Shown here in pieces: positions 23,414 to 31,487 of a stretch of DNA of 64,000 nucleotides. This DNA comes from Halovivax ruber XH-70 (lineage in GTDB: Archaea > Halobacteriota > Halobacteria > Halobacteriales > Natrialbaceae): the NCBI RefSeq assembly GCF_000328525.1, contig NC_019964.1, positions 558,001-622,000 of the forward strand, in the 5' to 3' direction. Below the pieces are notes generated by a model. It did not search any database. It saw only the letters and a list, made by a program, of their open reading frames with translations, and had not been told where the DNA came from. The first letter of the stretch is position 1; every line of letters starts with the position of its first letter. A program made the position numbers and the translations under genes.

Positions 23414-25384
23414 ATGGGACAAACACTTACCGAGAAGATTCTCGAGGATCACCTCGTCGAGGGCGACCTCGAAACCGGCGAGGAGATCGGCATCGAGATC
23501 GATCAGGTCCTCACCCAGGACACGACGGGAACGATGGTCTGGCTGCAGTTCGAGGCGATGGGGCTGGACGAAGTCCAGACCGAGATCGCCGCCCAGTACT
23601 GTGACCACCAGACCTACCAGTTCGACTTCAAGAATACGGACGACCACCGATTCCTGCGCTCTGCTGCCGGCACCTACGGCGCTCACTTCTCTCGCCCCGG
23701 CAACGGTATCTGTCACAACGTCCACCGCGAGAACTTTGCCGCCCCCGGCAAGACGCTGCTGGGTTCTGACTCGCACACGCCGACCCCTGGCGGTCTCGGC
23801 GAACTCGCCATCGGCGCCGGCGGGATCGACGTCACCGTCGCGATGGGCGGCGCGCCGTACTACATCGAGATGCCCGAAGTCGTCAACGTCCGCCTCGAGG
23901 GCGAACTGCCCGACTGGGCGACCGCGAAGGACGTCATCCTCGAACTCCTGCGACGCCTGACCGTCAAGGGTGGCGTCGGCAAGATTCTGGAGTACACGGG
24001 GCCGGGCGTCGAGACGCTCACCGCCCCCGAGCGGATGACGATCACGAACATGGGCACCGAACTCGGTGCGACCTCCTCGATCTTCCCGACCGACGAACAG
24101 ACCGAGGACTACCTAGAACGCGTCGGCCGCGGCGGCGAGTACGTCCCGCTCCAGCCCGACGACGACGCCGAGTACGACGACGAGATCGTCGTCGACCTCT
24201 CGGATCTCGAACCGCTGATCGCACAGCCATCGATGCCGGACAAGGTCGTCCCCGTCAGCGAAGTCGCTGGCACCGACGTCGACCAGGTCATCGTCGGCTC
24301 CTGTACGAACGGCGCCTACGAGGACGTCCTTCCGGCCGCGAAGATGCTCGAGGGCCGCGAGGTCAACAAGAAGACCGAGATGATCGTCGCCCCCGGCTCG
24401 AAGCAGGCCTCCGAACTGCTCGCCCGACAGGGCTGGGTCGCCGAGATGATGGCCGCCGGCGTCAACTTCTCCGAGGCGACCTGTGGCGCTTGCATCGGCA
24501 TCGGCCACGTCCCGGCTTCCAACTCCGTCTCGCTGCGTACCTTCAACCGCAACTTCGAGGGGCGCTCCGGCATCGAGGACGACAACGTCTATCTCTGCTC
24601 GCCGGAAGTCGCCGCCGCTGCCGCGCTCAAAGGCGAGATCGTCGATCCACGCGACCTGTCCGACGAACTCGGCGACCTCGAGGCGCCCGGCTTCGAACTC
24701 GCCGAGGAGTACAACGCCTCGAAAGCCGACCTTATCACCCCCGACGAGGCCGTCGACGACGAGCTCGTCAAGGGCCCGAACATCGGCGAGGTGCCCCTGC
24801 GTGAAGGGATCGACGAGGACATCGCGGGTGAGGTCCTGCTCAAGATGGACGACAACATCACGACGGACCACATCATCCCCGCGACGCAGGACATCCTGAT
24901 GTACCGCTCGAACATCGACAAGCTCTCCGAGTTCACGCTCAGCCGCGTCGACGAGACCTTCGCCGACCGCGCGGCCGAAGCTGACGGCGGCGTCCTGCTC
25001 GCCGGCGAGAACTACGGTCAGGGCTCCTCGCGCGAACACGCCGCGATGTGTCCGATGCACCTGGGCGTCGAGGCCGTCCTCGCCCAGAGCTTCGCCCGGA
25101 TCCACCGCGCGAACCTCTTTAACTTCGGCATCGTCCCGCTCGTCATCGACGAGGACGCCTACGACGGCATCGACCAGGGCGACGAGGTCGAGATCGTCGA
25201 GGACGTCGAGACCGGCGTCTCCGAAGGGCGCTCCGAGTTCACCGTGACGGTCAACGGCGACGAGGAGTACACCGCGACGCTCGACGCCTCCCAGCGCGAA
25301 CGCGACATCCTCGCTGCTGGCGGCAAACTCTCCTGGACCAAGGCACAGGCGCAGTCGGGATCCGACGCACCGGCAGACGACTGA
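23414..25384 (+). CDS. acnA: Aconitate hydratase
   Basis: The 656-residue enzyme has the [4Fe-4S] ligands Cys297 (GSCTNGAYEDV), Cys357 and Cys360 (TCGACIG), LLGSDSHTPTPGG near residue 120, and the swivel-domain active-site loop YGQGSSREHAA near 535. It isomerises citrate and isocitrate in the TCA cycle. The length of about 655 residues is the archaeal/mitochondrial-like form, shorter than the 890-residue AcnA of many bacteria. The C-terminus ends in an acidic tail. It appears monocistronic and is convergent with the DUF1102-type gene (96 nt gap). Confidence 0.97.
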   Translation: MGQTLTEKILEDHLVEGDLETGEEIGIEIDQVLTQDTTGTMVWLQFEAMGLDEVQTEIAAQYCDHQTYQFDFKNTDDHRFLRSAAGTYGAHFSRPGNGICHNVHRENFAAPGKTLLGSDSHTPTPGGLGELAIGAGGIDVTVAMGGAPYYIEMPEVVNVRLEGELPDWATAKDVILELLRRLTVKGGVGKILEYTGPGVETLTAPERMTITNMGTELGATSSIFPTDEQTEDYLERVGRGGEYVPLQPDDDAEYDDEIVVDLSDLEPLIAQPSMPDKVVPVSEVAGTDVDQVIVGSCTNGAYEDVLPAAKMLEGREVNKKTEMIVAPGSKQASELLARQGWVAEMMAAGVNFSEATCGACIGIGHVPASNSVSLRTFNRNFEGRSGIEDDNVYLCSPEVAAAAALKGEIVDPRDLSDELGDLEAPGFELAEEYNASKADLITPDEAVDDELVKGPNIGEVPLREGIDEDIAGEVLLKMDDNITTDHIIPATQDILMYRSNIDKLSEFTLSRVDETFADRAAEADGGVLLAGENYGQGSSREHAAMCPMHLGVEAVLAQSFARIHRANLFNFGIVPLVIDEDAYDGIDQGDEVEIVEDVETGVSEGRSEFTVTVNGDEEYTATLDASQRERDILAAGGKLSWTKAQAQSGSDAPADD

Positions 25385-25480
25385 CGCGATCGAACCGTCG
25401 ATCCGCTCCTGTCGGATTTTGCCTCTCTCCGTTCTTCGGCCGTCCGTCGGTTCACAACCGCTCGGTTCGGCGTTCGAGAC

Positions 25481-26419
25481 TCACTTCGAGCCCGTCGGGA
25501 CCCGGATCGTGACGAGCGGCGGTGAGCCATCGCTGGTAGCCCCGGAATCTGTGAGGAGAACGTCGAATGCGGCGGTCAGCGAGGGTGAGCGGCTGGAAGT
25601 GTCGCGCTCGATGACGGTCACGGACACGCCTGCGCCCGTTCGAACGGTGGGTGGGCCGACCGAACGACCACGATCGGCTGATTTGGCCGGAATGGGAGCC
25701 TGATCGTTATCGGCAGCGACCGACACGGACGGCTGATCGATGGCTGACGACCGCTCGAACCGAACGAGAAGGCCCCCAGTCTGCCGAAATCCGGGAACGG
25801 CAACCTGCCTGCAGCGAACCCGCGCTCCCGATCGATCGTCGATCACCACGAGACCGATCGATCCCGGTCGTACCCGCCGAAGGAGGACGATTTCGTAGTC
25901 CGCAGCCGAGATCTCAGCGATCCCCGCAGCGTCGAGCGAGACCGATCGCCGGACGGTCGCCGTCGTCTCCCCCGTTTCCGATCGGGCCTGGAACGTCACG
26001 GCGTCGGTGGCGGATTCGAACGGGTCTGCTGGCGAGATGGCGACAGTGTGAGCAGTGCCTGGGTCGAGCGCTGGGAGCGTGAGTGGCCGGGTGCTACACT
26101 GGGTCGTTCCCCCTCCGAGACGACGAAATTGCAGCCCGTCGGCCGCAGACCGGAGGGTAACGGTCACCGACTCGGTCAGTCGGTTCGCGATCGAAACCGT
26201 CGCTGGTGCCGACTGCGAACCATCGGCATCGAAGAGGGTGCCAGCCGTCTCGACGCCGGCGTCTCCCTCCACGAGGCCGATATACGCGTCCGCGTCGTCG
26301 GCGGTGGCGACCGACACCCGCCTGTCGACCTCGGTGGTGGACGAACCGAGGGTTCCGGCCGCCAGTAGTGTCCCGGAACCCAGGATGGCGATCGCCGCTG
26401 CACGTCGCGTGTAGGTCAT
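25481..26419 (-). CDS. Secreted DUF1102-like protein, long variant
   Basis: The 312-residue precursor has a Sec/SipW-type signal (MTYTRRAAAIAILGSGTLLA) followed by DRRVSVATADDADAYIGL, the same mature start seen in the two plus-strand DUF1102 proteins of this cluster (V-A-x-A-D-D-A-x-x-Y-I/L). The first 150 mature residues form beta-rich segments (APATVSIANRLTESVTVTL); the second half, about 160 residues, is extra and not recognised. It is probably an extracellular subunit or tip component. Its ATG overlaps the stop of the HTH regulator gene by 4 nt, so the two form a coupled operon divergent from the other subunit genes. Confidence 0.68.
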   Translation of the reverse strand: MTYTRRAAAIAILGSGTLLAAGTLGSSTTEVDRRVSVATADDADAYIGLVEGDAGVETAGTLFDADGSQSAPATVSIANRLTESVTVTLRSAADGLQFRRLGGGTTQCSTRPLTLPALDPGTAHTVAISPADPFESATDAVTFQARSETGETTATVRRSVSLDAAGIAEISAADYEIVLLRRVRPGSIGLVVIDDRSGARVRCRQVAVPGFRQTGGLLVRFERSSAIDQPSVSVAADNDQAPIPAKSADRGRSVGPPTVRTGAGVSVTVIERDTSSRSPSLTAAFDVLLTDSGATSDGSPPLVTIRVPTGSK

Positions 26420-27027
26420 CGGTGCTCCCGATAGTCGAATTCGACGTCGAGTCGGTCTTCGTCGATTCCGAGGCGAGAGCGACGGGCGACGTACCGGTGT
26501 GCGAGTGCGAACACGCTGAACGAGACGACGACGAACACCGTGACGGCACGGGCTGGCAGGACGGTGAACGGAACCACCGAGACCGACGAGGCGACGAGGA
26601 CGAGCACGGAGAGTGCCGCGAGTCCCAGATAGTAGTCGCTCCAGGGGAGTTCGCGGCCGCGAACGACGTCCATGTAGATCTCGACGTTCTCGAGCGCCGC
26701 TGTCGGCTCGACCGTGCCACGATCCCGATCGAAGTCGACGACACCCGACCGATCCAGCTTCGGCAAGTGTGATTGCTGCAGTGCCGTGTAGACCCGTTTC
26801 CGATCCTTGCTCGAGACCTCCTCGAAGGCGAGTCCGTCTTCCTGCGCAGCGATCTCCTGAGAGATGGTCCCGATATCCAGTGTCGTCCCTTCTCGCAAGA
26901 GTGCGTTGAGAATGTGTCGTCGCCGACCGTTCGCCAGCAACTCGAACAGTTCGTCTTCCGTCAGCCGGCGACTCTCCGACGGTGACGAACCGCTCCTGTC
27001 GACCGTCTCGTGTATGGTGCCCCCCAT
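26416..27027 (-). CDS. Membrane-anchored HTH regulator (DUF7344-like)
   Basis: The 203-residue protein has a winged-helix-like domain (about 20-110: LTEDELFELLANGRRRHIL, then VYTALQQSHLPKLDRSGVV) of the haloarchaeal DUF7344 type, followed by two hydrophobic helices (about 128-150 and 154-172) and a short acidic tail. It would bind DNA from the membrane. The position, divergent from two DUF1102 genes and directly coupled to a third, suggests it controls the secreted-fibre cluster. The ATG at 27027 is chosen because a TTTATTTTAC element sits about 28 nt upstream. The regulatory role is an inference. Confidence 0.8.
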   Translation of the reverse strand: MGGTIHETVDRSGSSPSESRRLTEDELFELLANGRRRHILNALLREGTTLDIGTISQEIAAQEDGLAFEEVSSKDRKRVYTALQQSHLPKLDRSGVVDFDRDRGTVEPTAALENVEIYMDVVRGRELPWSDYYLGLAALSVLVLVASSVSVVPFTVLPARAVTVFVVVSFSVFALAHRYVARRSRLGIDEDRLDVEFDYREHR

Positions 27028-27050
27028 TCGGACAAAAACAACTATTGGGC

Positions 27051-27073
27051 GTAAAATAAAAGTAACTATTACT
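27051..27073 (-). promoter_or_regulatory. TATA box and 13-bp dyad before the HTH regulator gene
   Basis: On the minus strand TTTATTTTAC (27060-27051) is the likely TATA element, about 28 nt before the ATG. Directly upstream, AGTAACTATTACT (27061-27073) is a perfect inverted repeat of AGTAA around CTA and covers the BRE position, so a protein bound there should block TFB. Autoregulation by the encoded regulator is a guess. Confidence 0.6.
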
Positions 27074-27236
27074 CTCATTCGAGTTTTTAAATCTCGGTAT
27101 TATAGTAACAGTTGCACGAGCTGGTCGCCGACGACTCGAGGGCGACGGATGACGTCAGCAGCGTTCGGGAGAGACACGACCCGGGGTGTGGGAATGGCGT
27201 CGCCGAGAGACGGCAGCAAACCCGCTCAACGGCTCG

Positions 27237-27377
27237 TTGACCCCAGTCAATGTATCGTCTCGACTGACACTGACAGGAGAATCACCAGTTGACCGGCAGT
27301 CAACGACCTCCGTACCCGGGAGCACATCTCGTAGTCGAGGGGTTGAGAATTCTTTCGAGGAGTTGACCGTCGGTCAA
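27237..27377. repeat. Three TTGAC-n-GTCAA dyads upstream of the DUF1102 genes
   Basis: Three inverted repeats share the half-site TTGAC: 27237-27250 (4-nt spacer), 27288-27304 (GTTGAC..GTCAAC, 5-nt spacer) and 27363-27377 (TTGACC..GGTCAA, 3-nt spacer). They lie 86 to 226 nt before the first subunit gene, in the 435-nt divergent intergenic region that holds no gene. Variable spacers argue for recurrent short half-sites rather than a copied block. A separate dyad GTATTACAATAC (27404-27415) lies closer to the plus-strand start and may include the promoter element. Confidence 0.65.
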
Positions 27378-27462
27378 TGCCGTCCGGAGTCGAGTCCACG
27401 ACCGTATTACAATACCCATCTCCCGACTGGGTCGATTCGTCCCGGAAGGGGCGAGACCAACT

Positions 27463-27978
27463 ATGCAACGACGAAAATTCGTAATTGGGATGGGAGCGCT
27501 GGCATCGGGCGCCGCTGCGATGGTCGGAACCGGCGCCTTCACCTCTGTGACGGCCGCTCGAGATATCGACGTCGCGGTTGCTGACGACGCATCCGCCTAT
27601 CTGCGACTGAAGGGCACTGATTCGCACTACGTCACCGACGACGGCGATGGTGGCACGCTCGCGCTCGACCTCAGCGGGGATAATGCAACGCCATCGGGCG
27701 GCTCGGGTGTGAACCCGAACGCCGTAACCGAGTTCGGATCCCTGTTCGAGGTTGCGAACCAGGGGACCCAGCCGGTCACCGTCGAGGTGACGAAATCCGG
27801 ACAGCACCCGGGAGCGGTCGCGTTCGAGGACGGAAACGGCGACGAACTCGCCGACGGCATCGAACTCGACGTCGGTGAGAGCGCCGACATCAGCCTCGTC
27901 GTCGACACGACGGACGACGCGATCGACGTCGACGAACAACTGGTCGACTCGGTCGTCTTCCACGCGGTCGATACCTAG
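27463..27978 (+). CDS. DUF1102-type secreted protein A (TasA-like candidate)
   Basis: The 171-residue precursor has the signal MQRRKFVIGMGALASGAAAM followed by VGTGAFTSVTA and a mature start ARDIDVAVADDASAYLRL. The G-T-G-A-F before the cleavage zone and the V-A-V-A-D-D repeat are hallmarks of DUF1102 and resemble SipW-dependent signals. The mature part is an all-beta acidic domain with VNPNAVTEFGSLFEVANQGT, shared with the next gene. It is probably an extracellular structural subunit. Its stop is 4 nt before the next ATG. No Cys is present in the mature part, and there is no lipobox. Confidence 0.78.
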   Translation: MQRRKFVIGMGALASGAAAMVGTGAFTSVTAARDIDVAVADDASAYLRLKGTDSHYVTDDGDGGTLALDLSGDNATPSGGSGVNPNAVTEFGSLFEVANQGTQPVTVEVTKSGQHPGAVAFEDGNGDELADGIELDVGESADISLVVDTTDDAIDVDEQLVDSVVFHAVDT

Positions 27979-27982
27979 GACG

Positions 27983-28555
27983 ATGGAACGCAGAACATTC
28001 GTCCTGAGTGCCGGTGCGATCGTCGCTGGTGGCGGCCTCGCACTCGGCACCGGGGCGTTCGACAGCGTCGAGGCCGAACGGGACGTCACCGTTGCGGTCG
28101 CGGACGACGCCGACGGCTACCTGAGCATCCGGCCGCACGACGGACCAAACGGCGCGTACGCGACGATGGACGGCGGCGAGCTGGCAGTGGAACTGACCGA
28201 CGCCAACGGCGCTGTCGCCGGCGACGGCGTCAACGCGAACGCCCTGACGGGGGTCGCGAACCTGTTCACGATCCAGAATCAGGGAACGAACGAGGTCGAA
28301 CTCGCCGTCTCGCCGCTCACGTTCCTCGACGTATCCGGGAGCATCTTCCCGCCGAGCATCGACGGCGTCCTGGGCGTCTTGCTCGTCCCACAGAGCGGCA
28401 ACTGGAGCGTCGATCCCGAGCGCGGGGTGCTCTCGATCACCGACCTCACCCCGGGTGAGGAGACCGACTTCAGCCTCGCGGCCGTCGCGTTCCCGGAGAG
28501 CGCGATCGACGAAGTGGAGATCGACGACGAACTCCTGATCACTGCGGAGGCCTGA
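27983..28555 (+). CDS. DUF1102-type secreted protein B (TasA-like candidate)
   Basis: The 190-residue paralogue of the preceding gene starts MERRTFVLSAGAIVAGGG, continues with GTGAFDSVEAERDVTVAVAD and has VNANALTGVANLFTIQNQGT in the same place as protein A. A hydrophobic insertion (FPPSIDGVLGVLLVPQSGNW) between two strands distinguishes it. It ends ELLITAEA. Presence of two unequal paralogues plus a third across the divergent promoter suggests major and minor subunits of one structure. The ATG is 4 nt after protein A's stop. Confidence 0.78.
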   Translation: MERRTFVLSAGAIVAGGGLALGTGAFDSVEAERDVTVAVADDADGYLSIRPHDGPNGAYATMDGGELAVELTDANGAVAGDGVNANALTGVANLFTIQNQGTNEVELAVSPLTFLDVSGSIFPPSIDGVLGVLLVPQSGNWSVDPERGVLSITDLTPGEETDFSLAAVAFPESAIDEVEIDDELLITAEA

Positions 28556-28557
28556 CG

Positions 28558-28680
28558 ATGGATACTGCACCGACACTCGCCGATTACGAGGAACTGGCCG
28601 ACGTCGAGATCGACCTGAGCGACACCGATCTCGACAGGGAAACGATCGATGTGGAACTGGAGCGGCTCTTCGACGCCTAA
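28558..28680 (+). CDS. 40-residue acidic protein in the DUF1102 operon
   Basis: An ATG 2 nt after the stop of protein B opens a 40-codon frame (MDTAPTLADYEELADVEIDL to ERLFDA) with strongly haloarchaeal codon use (third positions mostly G/C) and about 40 percent Asp/Glu. It has no signal or membrane segment, so it should remain in the cytoplasm, possibly as an amphipathic helix-forming partner or chaperone. It is easily missed because of its size. Tight spacing with the upstream genes is the main support. Confidence 0.6.
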   Translation: MDTAPTLADYEELADVEIDLSDTDLDRETIDVELERLFDA

Positions 28681-28916
28681 TCGAGGATAGTCGTCCACGG
28701 GCGGCTACCACCCCTTCGTCGATCCAACGGGCGTCTCAACCGGCCGCGATATTTCGTAAAAACGCCAACTCGACCGATCAGAGCCGGTTGGTGGAAAAAC
28801 CGATCGCCGACGTGACCGTCCGGAACCGATCCCGCCGATTCCGGTCACGTTCGCTAGTCCGCCACCAGTGTTGGGATGGCAGGTCCCCAAGCACCATAAG
28901 TACAATATAGTTAAAA

Positions 28917-28924
28917 TTAAATAT
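28917..28924 (+). promoter_or_regulatory. TATA box of the signal-peptidase gene
   Basis: TTAAATAT in an unusually AT-rich stretch (28896-28935) lies about 28 nt before the ATG at 28949, as expected for a leaderless transcript. The peptidase and DUF5305 genes therefore seem to have their own promoter, separate from the DUF1102 genes, after a 268-nt gap without other genes. Confidence 0.65.
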
Positions 28925-28948
28925 TTTCAAAATAGAATGCGGTAATAG

Positions 28949-30100
28949 ATGGGGCTAGCCCGAGCGGGACGGGGACTTGCGGTGGGAGCCGGAGTCGTCG
29001 TATGCCTCCTGGTAGTCGGCCAGATACTCGGGTACCCGATCCTGCTCGGGTTCGTCGAGACGGGGAGTATGGAGCCGGAGATTCCCGCTGGAGATGGGTT
29101 CGTCGCCATACCGACGCCCGTCAGTGACGACCCGGATCCGGGCGACGTCGTGGTCTTCGACGCACGCGATATCCAGGGCGGCGGACTGACCACCCACCGG
29201 ATCGTCGACGAGACCGAGGCGGGTTACGTCACGCGCGGGGACGCGAATCCGTTTACCGATCAGGATGGTGGCGAACCACCGGTAACCGACGAGCAGATTC
29301 ATGCGACGGCCTGGCAGGTCGACGGGCAGGTCGTGACGATTCCACACCTGGGTACGGTCAGCACGACGATCGGCCGGTGGGTCGACGGGGTGAACGGTGC
29401 CATCACGGGCGCGCTGGGTGTCCGAACCGGCGTGGGGTCGAGCGGCGCGGCGGCGGTACTGTTCGTCCTCTCGGTGCTGTGGTACGGCGTCGAGACCGTT
29501 CGTGACCGACGACACACGACCACACAGTCACGCTTCGCGTCCGACGTATCCGTCCCGATCGATCCGCGATATCTCTGTGCCGGGTTCGCGTTTCTCGTGG
29601 TCGTCGCGGGCGCGGGAGCCATGATCCTGCCCGGCGGGACACAGCACTACGACCTCGTCAGTGCCGAGTTCGATTCCGACGACCCGACGGTCGTCAGACA
29701 GGGAACGACCGCGGAGACGACCTACCGGGTCGAAAACGACGGGTTCGTCCCTGTCGTCGCGTACGTCGACGGCGGCGATCACGTACAGGTCGAATCGGAT
29801 CGGGTGACGGTCGGCCCACGCTCTGGAACCGATGTGCTGCTCGCGATCAGCGCCCCCGACGAGACGGGGTACTACCCGACCGCGGTGACCGAACACCGGT
29901 ATCTGCGCTTCCTCCCGAAGCCAGCCCTGGACGCCCTCAACGGGGTGCATCCTGCGGTCGCACAGCTTGCGATTCTCGCCGTGATCGGCGGTGGAACGTA
30001 CGGAATCGCCCGCGTTCTCTGGCGACGGGTGGACGACGACCCACGTGCGAGACGACAGGCCCGAACCGCGCAATCGCGACGGCGACTGGACCGACGGTGA
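28949..30100 (+). CDS. Signal peptidase I, SipW/ER type, with extracellular C-terminal domain
   Basis: The 383-residue protein has an N-terminal membrane helix (about 9-33), the catalytic serine in ETGSMEPEI (Ser40) and a histidine in TTHRIV (His83) in place of the bacterial lysine, plus GDANPFTD (97-104). This is the Ser-His form found in SipW and eukaryotic Sec11. Further helices near 160-180 and 210-228 flank an added beta-domain (about 235-320: RQGTTAETTYRVENDGF) and a last helix near 333-352. It should cleave preproteins at the outer membrane face; the neighbouring DUF1102 precursors are the obvious clients. GTGA overlaps the next gene. Confidence 0.88.
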   Translation: MGLARAGRGLAVGAGVVVCLLVVGQILGYPILLGFVETGSMEPEIPAGDGFVAIPTPVSDDPDPGDVVVFDARDIQGGGLTTHRIVDETEAGYVTRGDANPFTDQDGGEPPVTDEQIHATAWQVDGQVVTIPHLGTVSTTIGRWVDGVNGAITGALGVRTGVGSSGAAAVLFVLSVLWYGVETVRDRRHTTTQSRFASDVSVPIDPRYLCAGFAFLVVVAGAGAMILPGGTQHYDLVSAEFDSDDPTVVRQGTTAETTYRVENDGFVPVVAYVDGGDHVQVESDRVTVGPRSGTDVLLAISAPDETGYYPTAVTEHRYLRFLPKPALDALNGVHPAVAQLAILAVIGGGTYGIARVLWRRVDDDPRARRQARTAQSRRRLDRR

Positions 30101-31380
30101 CCACCATGGAACACGACCCGATCCCACACGAGAGCGATTCGAGCGACGACCGACGGCTTCGACTCCGTGCGGTCCTCGCCGAGTACCGACCGATACTGAT
30201 CGTGGCGCTGCTCGCCACCGCTGCGATGGGTGGCTGGCTCTGCTACGGTGCCTACGCGGCCCAGCCGGAGACGACCGAGGTGCGAACGGACGAAGCCTGG
30301 TCACTCTCCGGCGAGCTCCACCACAGCGCCGAGGTTGTAGACTCCACGACGCTCTACGCGGCGGGAACGGTCCTGGAGGATCGACCGCGGTACTTCACCG
30401 CTGTGACGCCGACGGCCGACGGCGAGTACGCCGTCACGTACGAGGCACACGACGGGACGGCCGACGTCGACGTCTCGATCGATCGATACGTCCAGGCGGT
30501 CGAGGGGAATACGGTGTACTGGGAGTCGGCCGAACCGGTCGCGTCGACGACGCAGACCGACGTCGAACCGGGTGAGACGGTCACCGTCGACCTGGACGTG
30601 CCCGTCGCCGATGTCGTCGATCGCATCGAAACGATCCAGGCGGAACTCGGTGCGCGACCCGGCGAGACCAGCGTATTCCTGCAGGCCACCGTCTCGGTCG
30701 AAGGATCGATCGCGGGCGCCGAGCGCTCGACCAGTGAGACCCATCGGATCCCCGTCACCATCGACGGCGGAACGTACGGGTTCGACGACGAGACCATAAC
30801 GGAACCGTATCGGGACGCCGAAACCGTCACGGTGAGCGATTCAGCCGGCCCAATCGAGTCGGTCGGTGGACCCCTCCTCCTGCTCGCCGGGCTGGGCGGA
30901 CTCGGCGGGGTTGCCGTCGCGACCCGCCGGTATCACGCTCCCACGACCGCCGAACGCGAGTGGCTCGACTACTGCGCCGACGTCGACGAACACGGCGAGC
31001 TGGTCACTCCCGCGAGCCTTCCCGCCGCCGTCACCGATCGACCACGCGCGTCGGTCGAGTCACTCGCACACCTGGCCCAGCTGGCGATCGACCTCCGGAC
31101 CGGGCTCCACTACGACCCACTCGAACGGACCTACCTCGTCGTCGACGACGAGATTCTCTACAGCTACGACCCACCGAGGCCGCCGCAGCGCCACTCGTCG
31201 CGGACTGTCGACGGGAGTCCCGCCGTTAGCCCCGATCGAGGGAGCAAGACAGGCGGGATCGTCCTCACGAGCGACGAATCGAGCGCCGGCGAATCAGCTC
31301 CTGACGAACCGGACGATGGCGTTCTCACGGCAAACAGCGATGGGGCCGGCTCGAACGATGACGGACCGGACGAGTCGTGA
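30097..31380 (+). CDS. DUF5305 family membrane protein
   Basis: The 427-residue protein has a cytoplasmic N-terminus, a helix (about 34-55), an external beta-domain of about 200 residues beginning TEVRTDEAWSLSGELHHSAE and containing DRPRYFTAVTPTADGEYAVTY (typical DUF5305), a second helix (about 255-275), and a cytoplasmic tail with a small domain and a low-complexity acidic end. Haloarchaeal genomes often place DUF5305 beside a signal peptidase, as here. A role in holding or assembling the secreted subunits is inferred. The start is a GTG overlapping the peptidase stop; an ATG 3 codons later is an alternative. Confidence 0.82.
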   Translation: MTTMEHDPIPHESDSSDDRRLRLRAVLAEYRPILIVALLATAAMGGWLCYGAYAAQPETTEVRTDEAWSLSGELHHSAEVVDSTTLYAAGTVLEDRPRYFTAVTPTADGEYAVTYEAHDGTADVDVSIDRYVQAVEGNTVYWESAEPVASTTQTDVEPGETVTVDLDVPVADVVDRIETIQAELGARPGETSVFLQATVSVEGSIAGAERSTSETHRIPVTIDGGTYGFDDETITEPYRDAETVTVSDSAGPIESVGGPLLLLAGLGGLGGVAVATRRYHAPTTAEREWLDYCADVDEHGELVTPASLPAAVTDRPRASVESLAHLAQLAIDLRTGLHYDPLERTYLVVDDEILYSYDPPRPPQRHSSRTVDGSPAVSPDRGSKTGGIVLTSDESSAGESAPDEPDDGVLTANSDGAGSNDDGPDES

Positions 31381-31487
31381 GGAGAGGCGGAGACGACGGG
31401 AGAGTGAACAAGGGTCGACACGGATCACCACTCCAGTCGAATGTGGCCACCCTCGCCGCCGACGGGCAGACCACCTGAAGCCACTCG

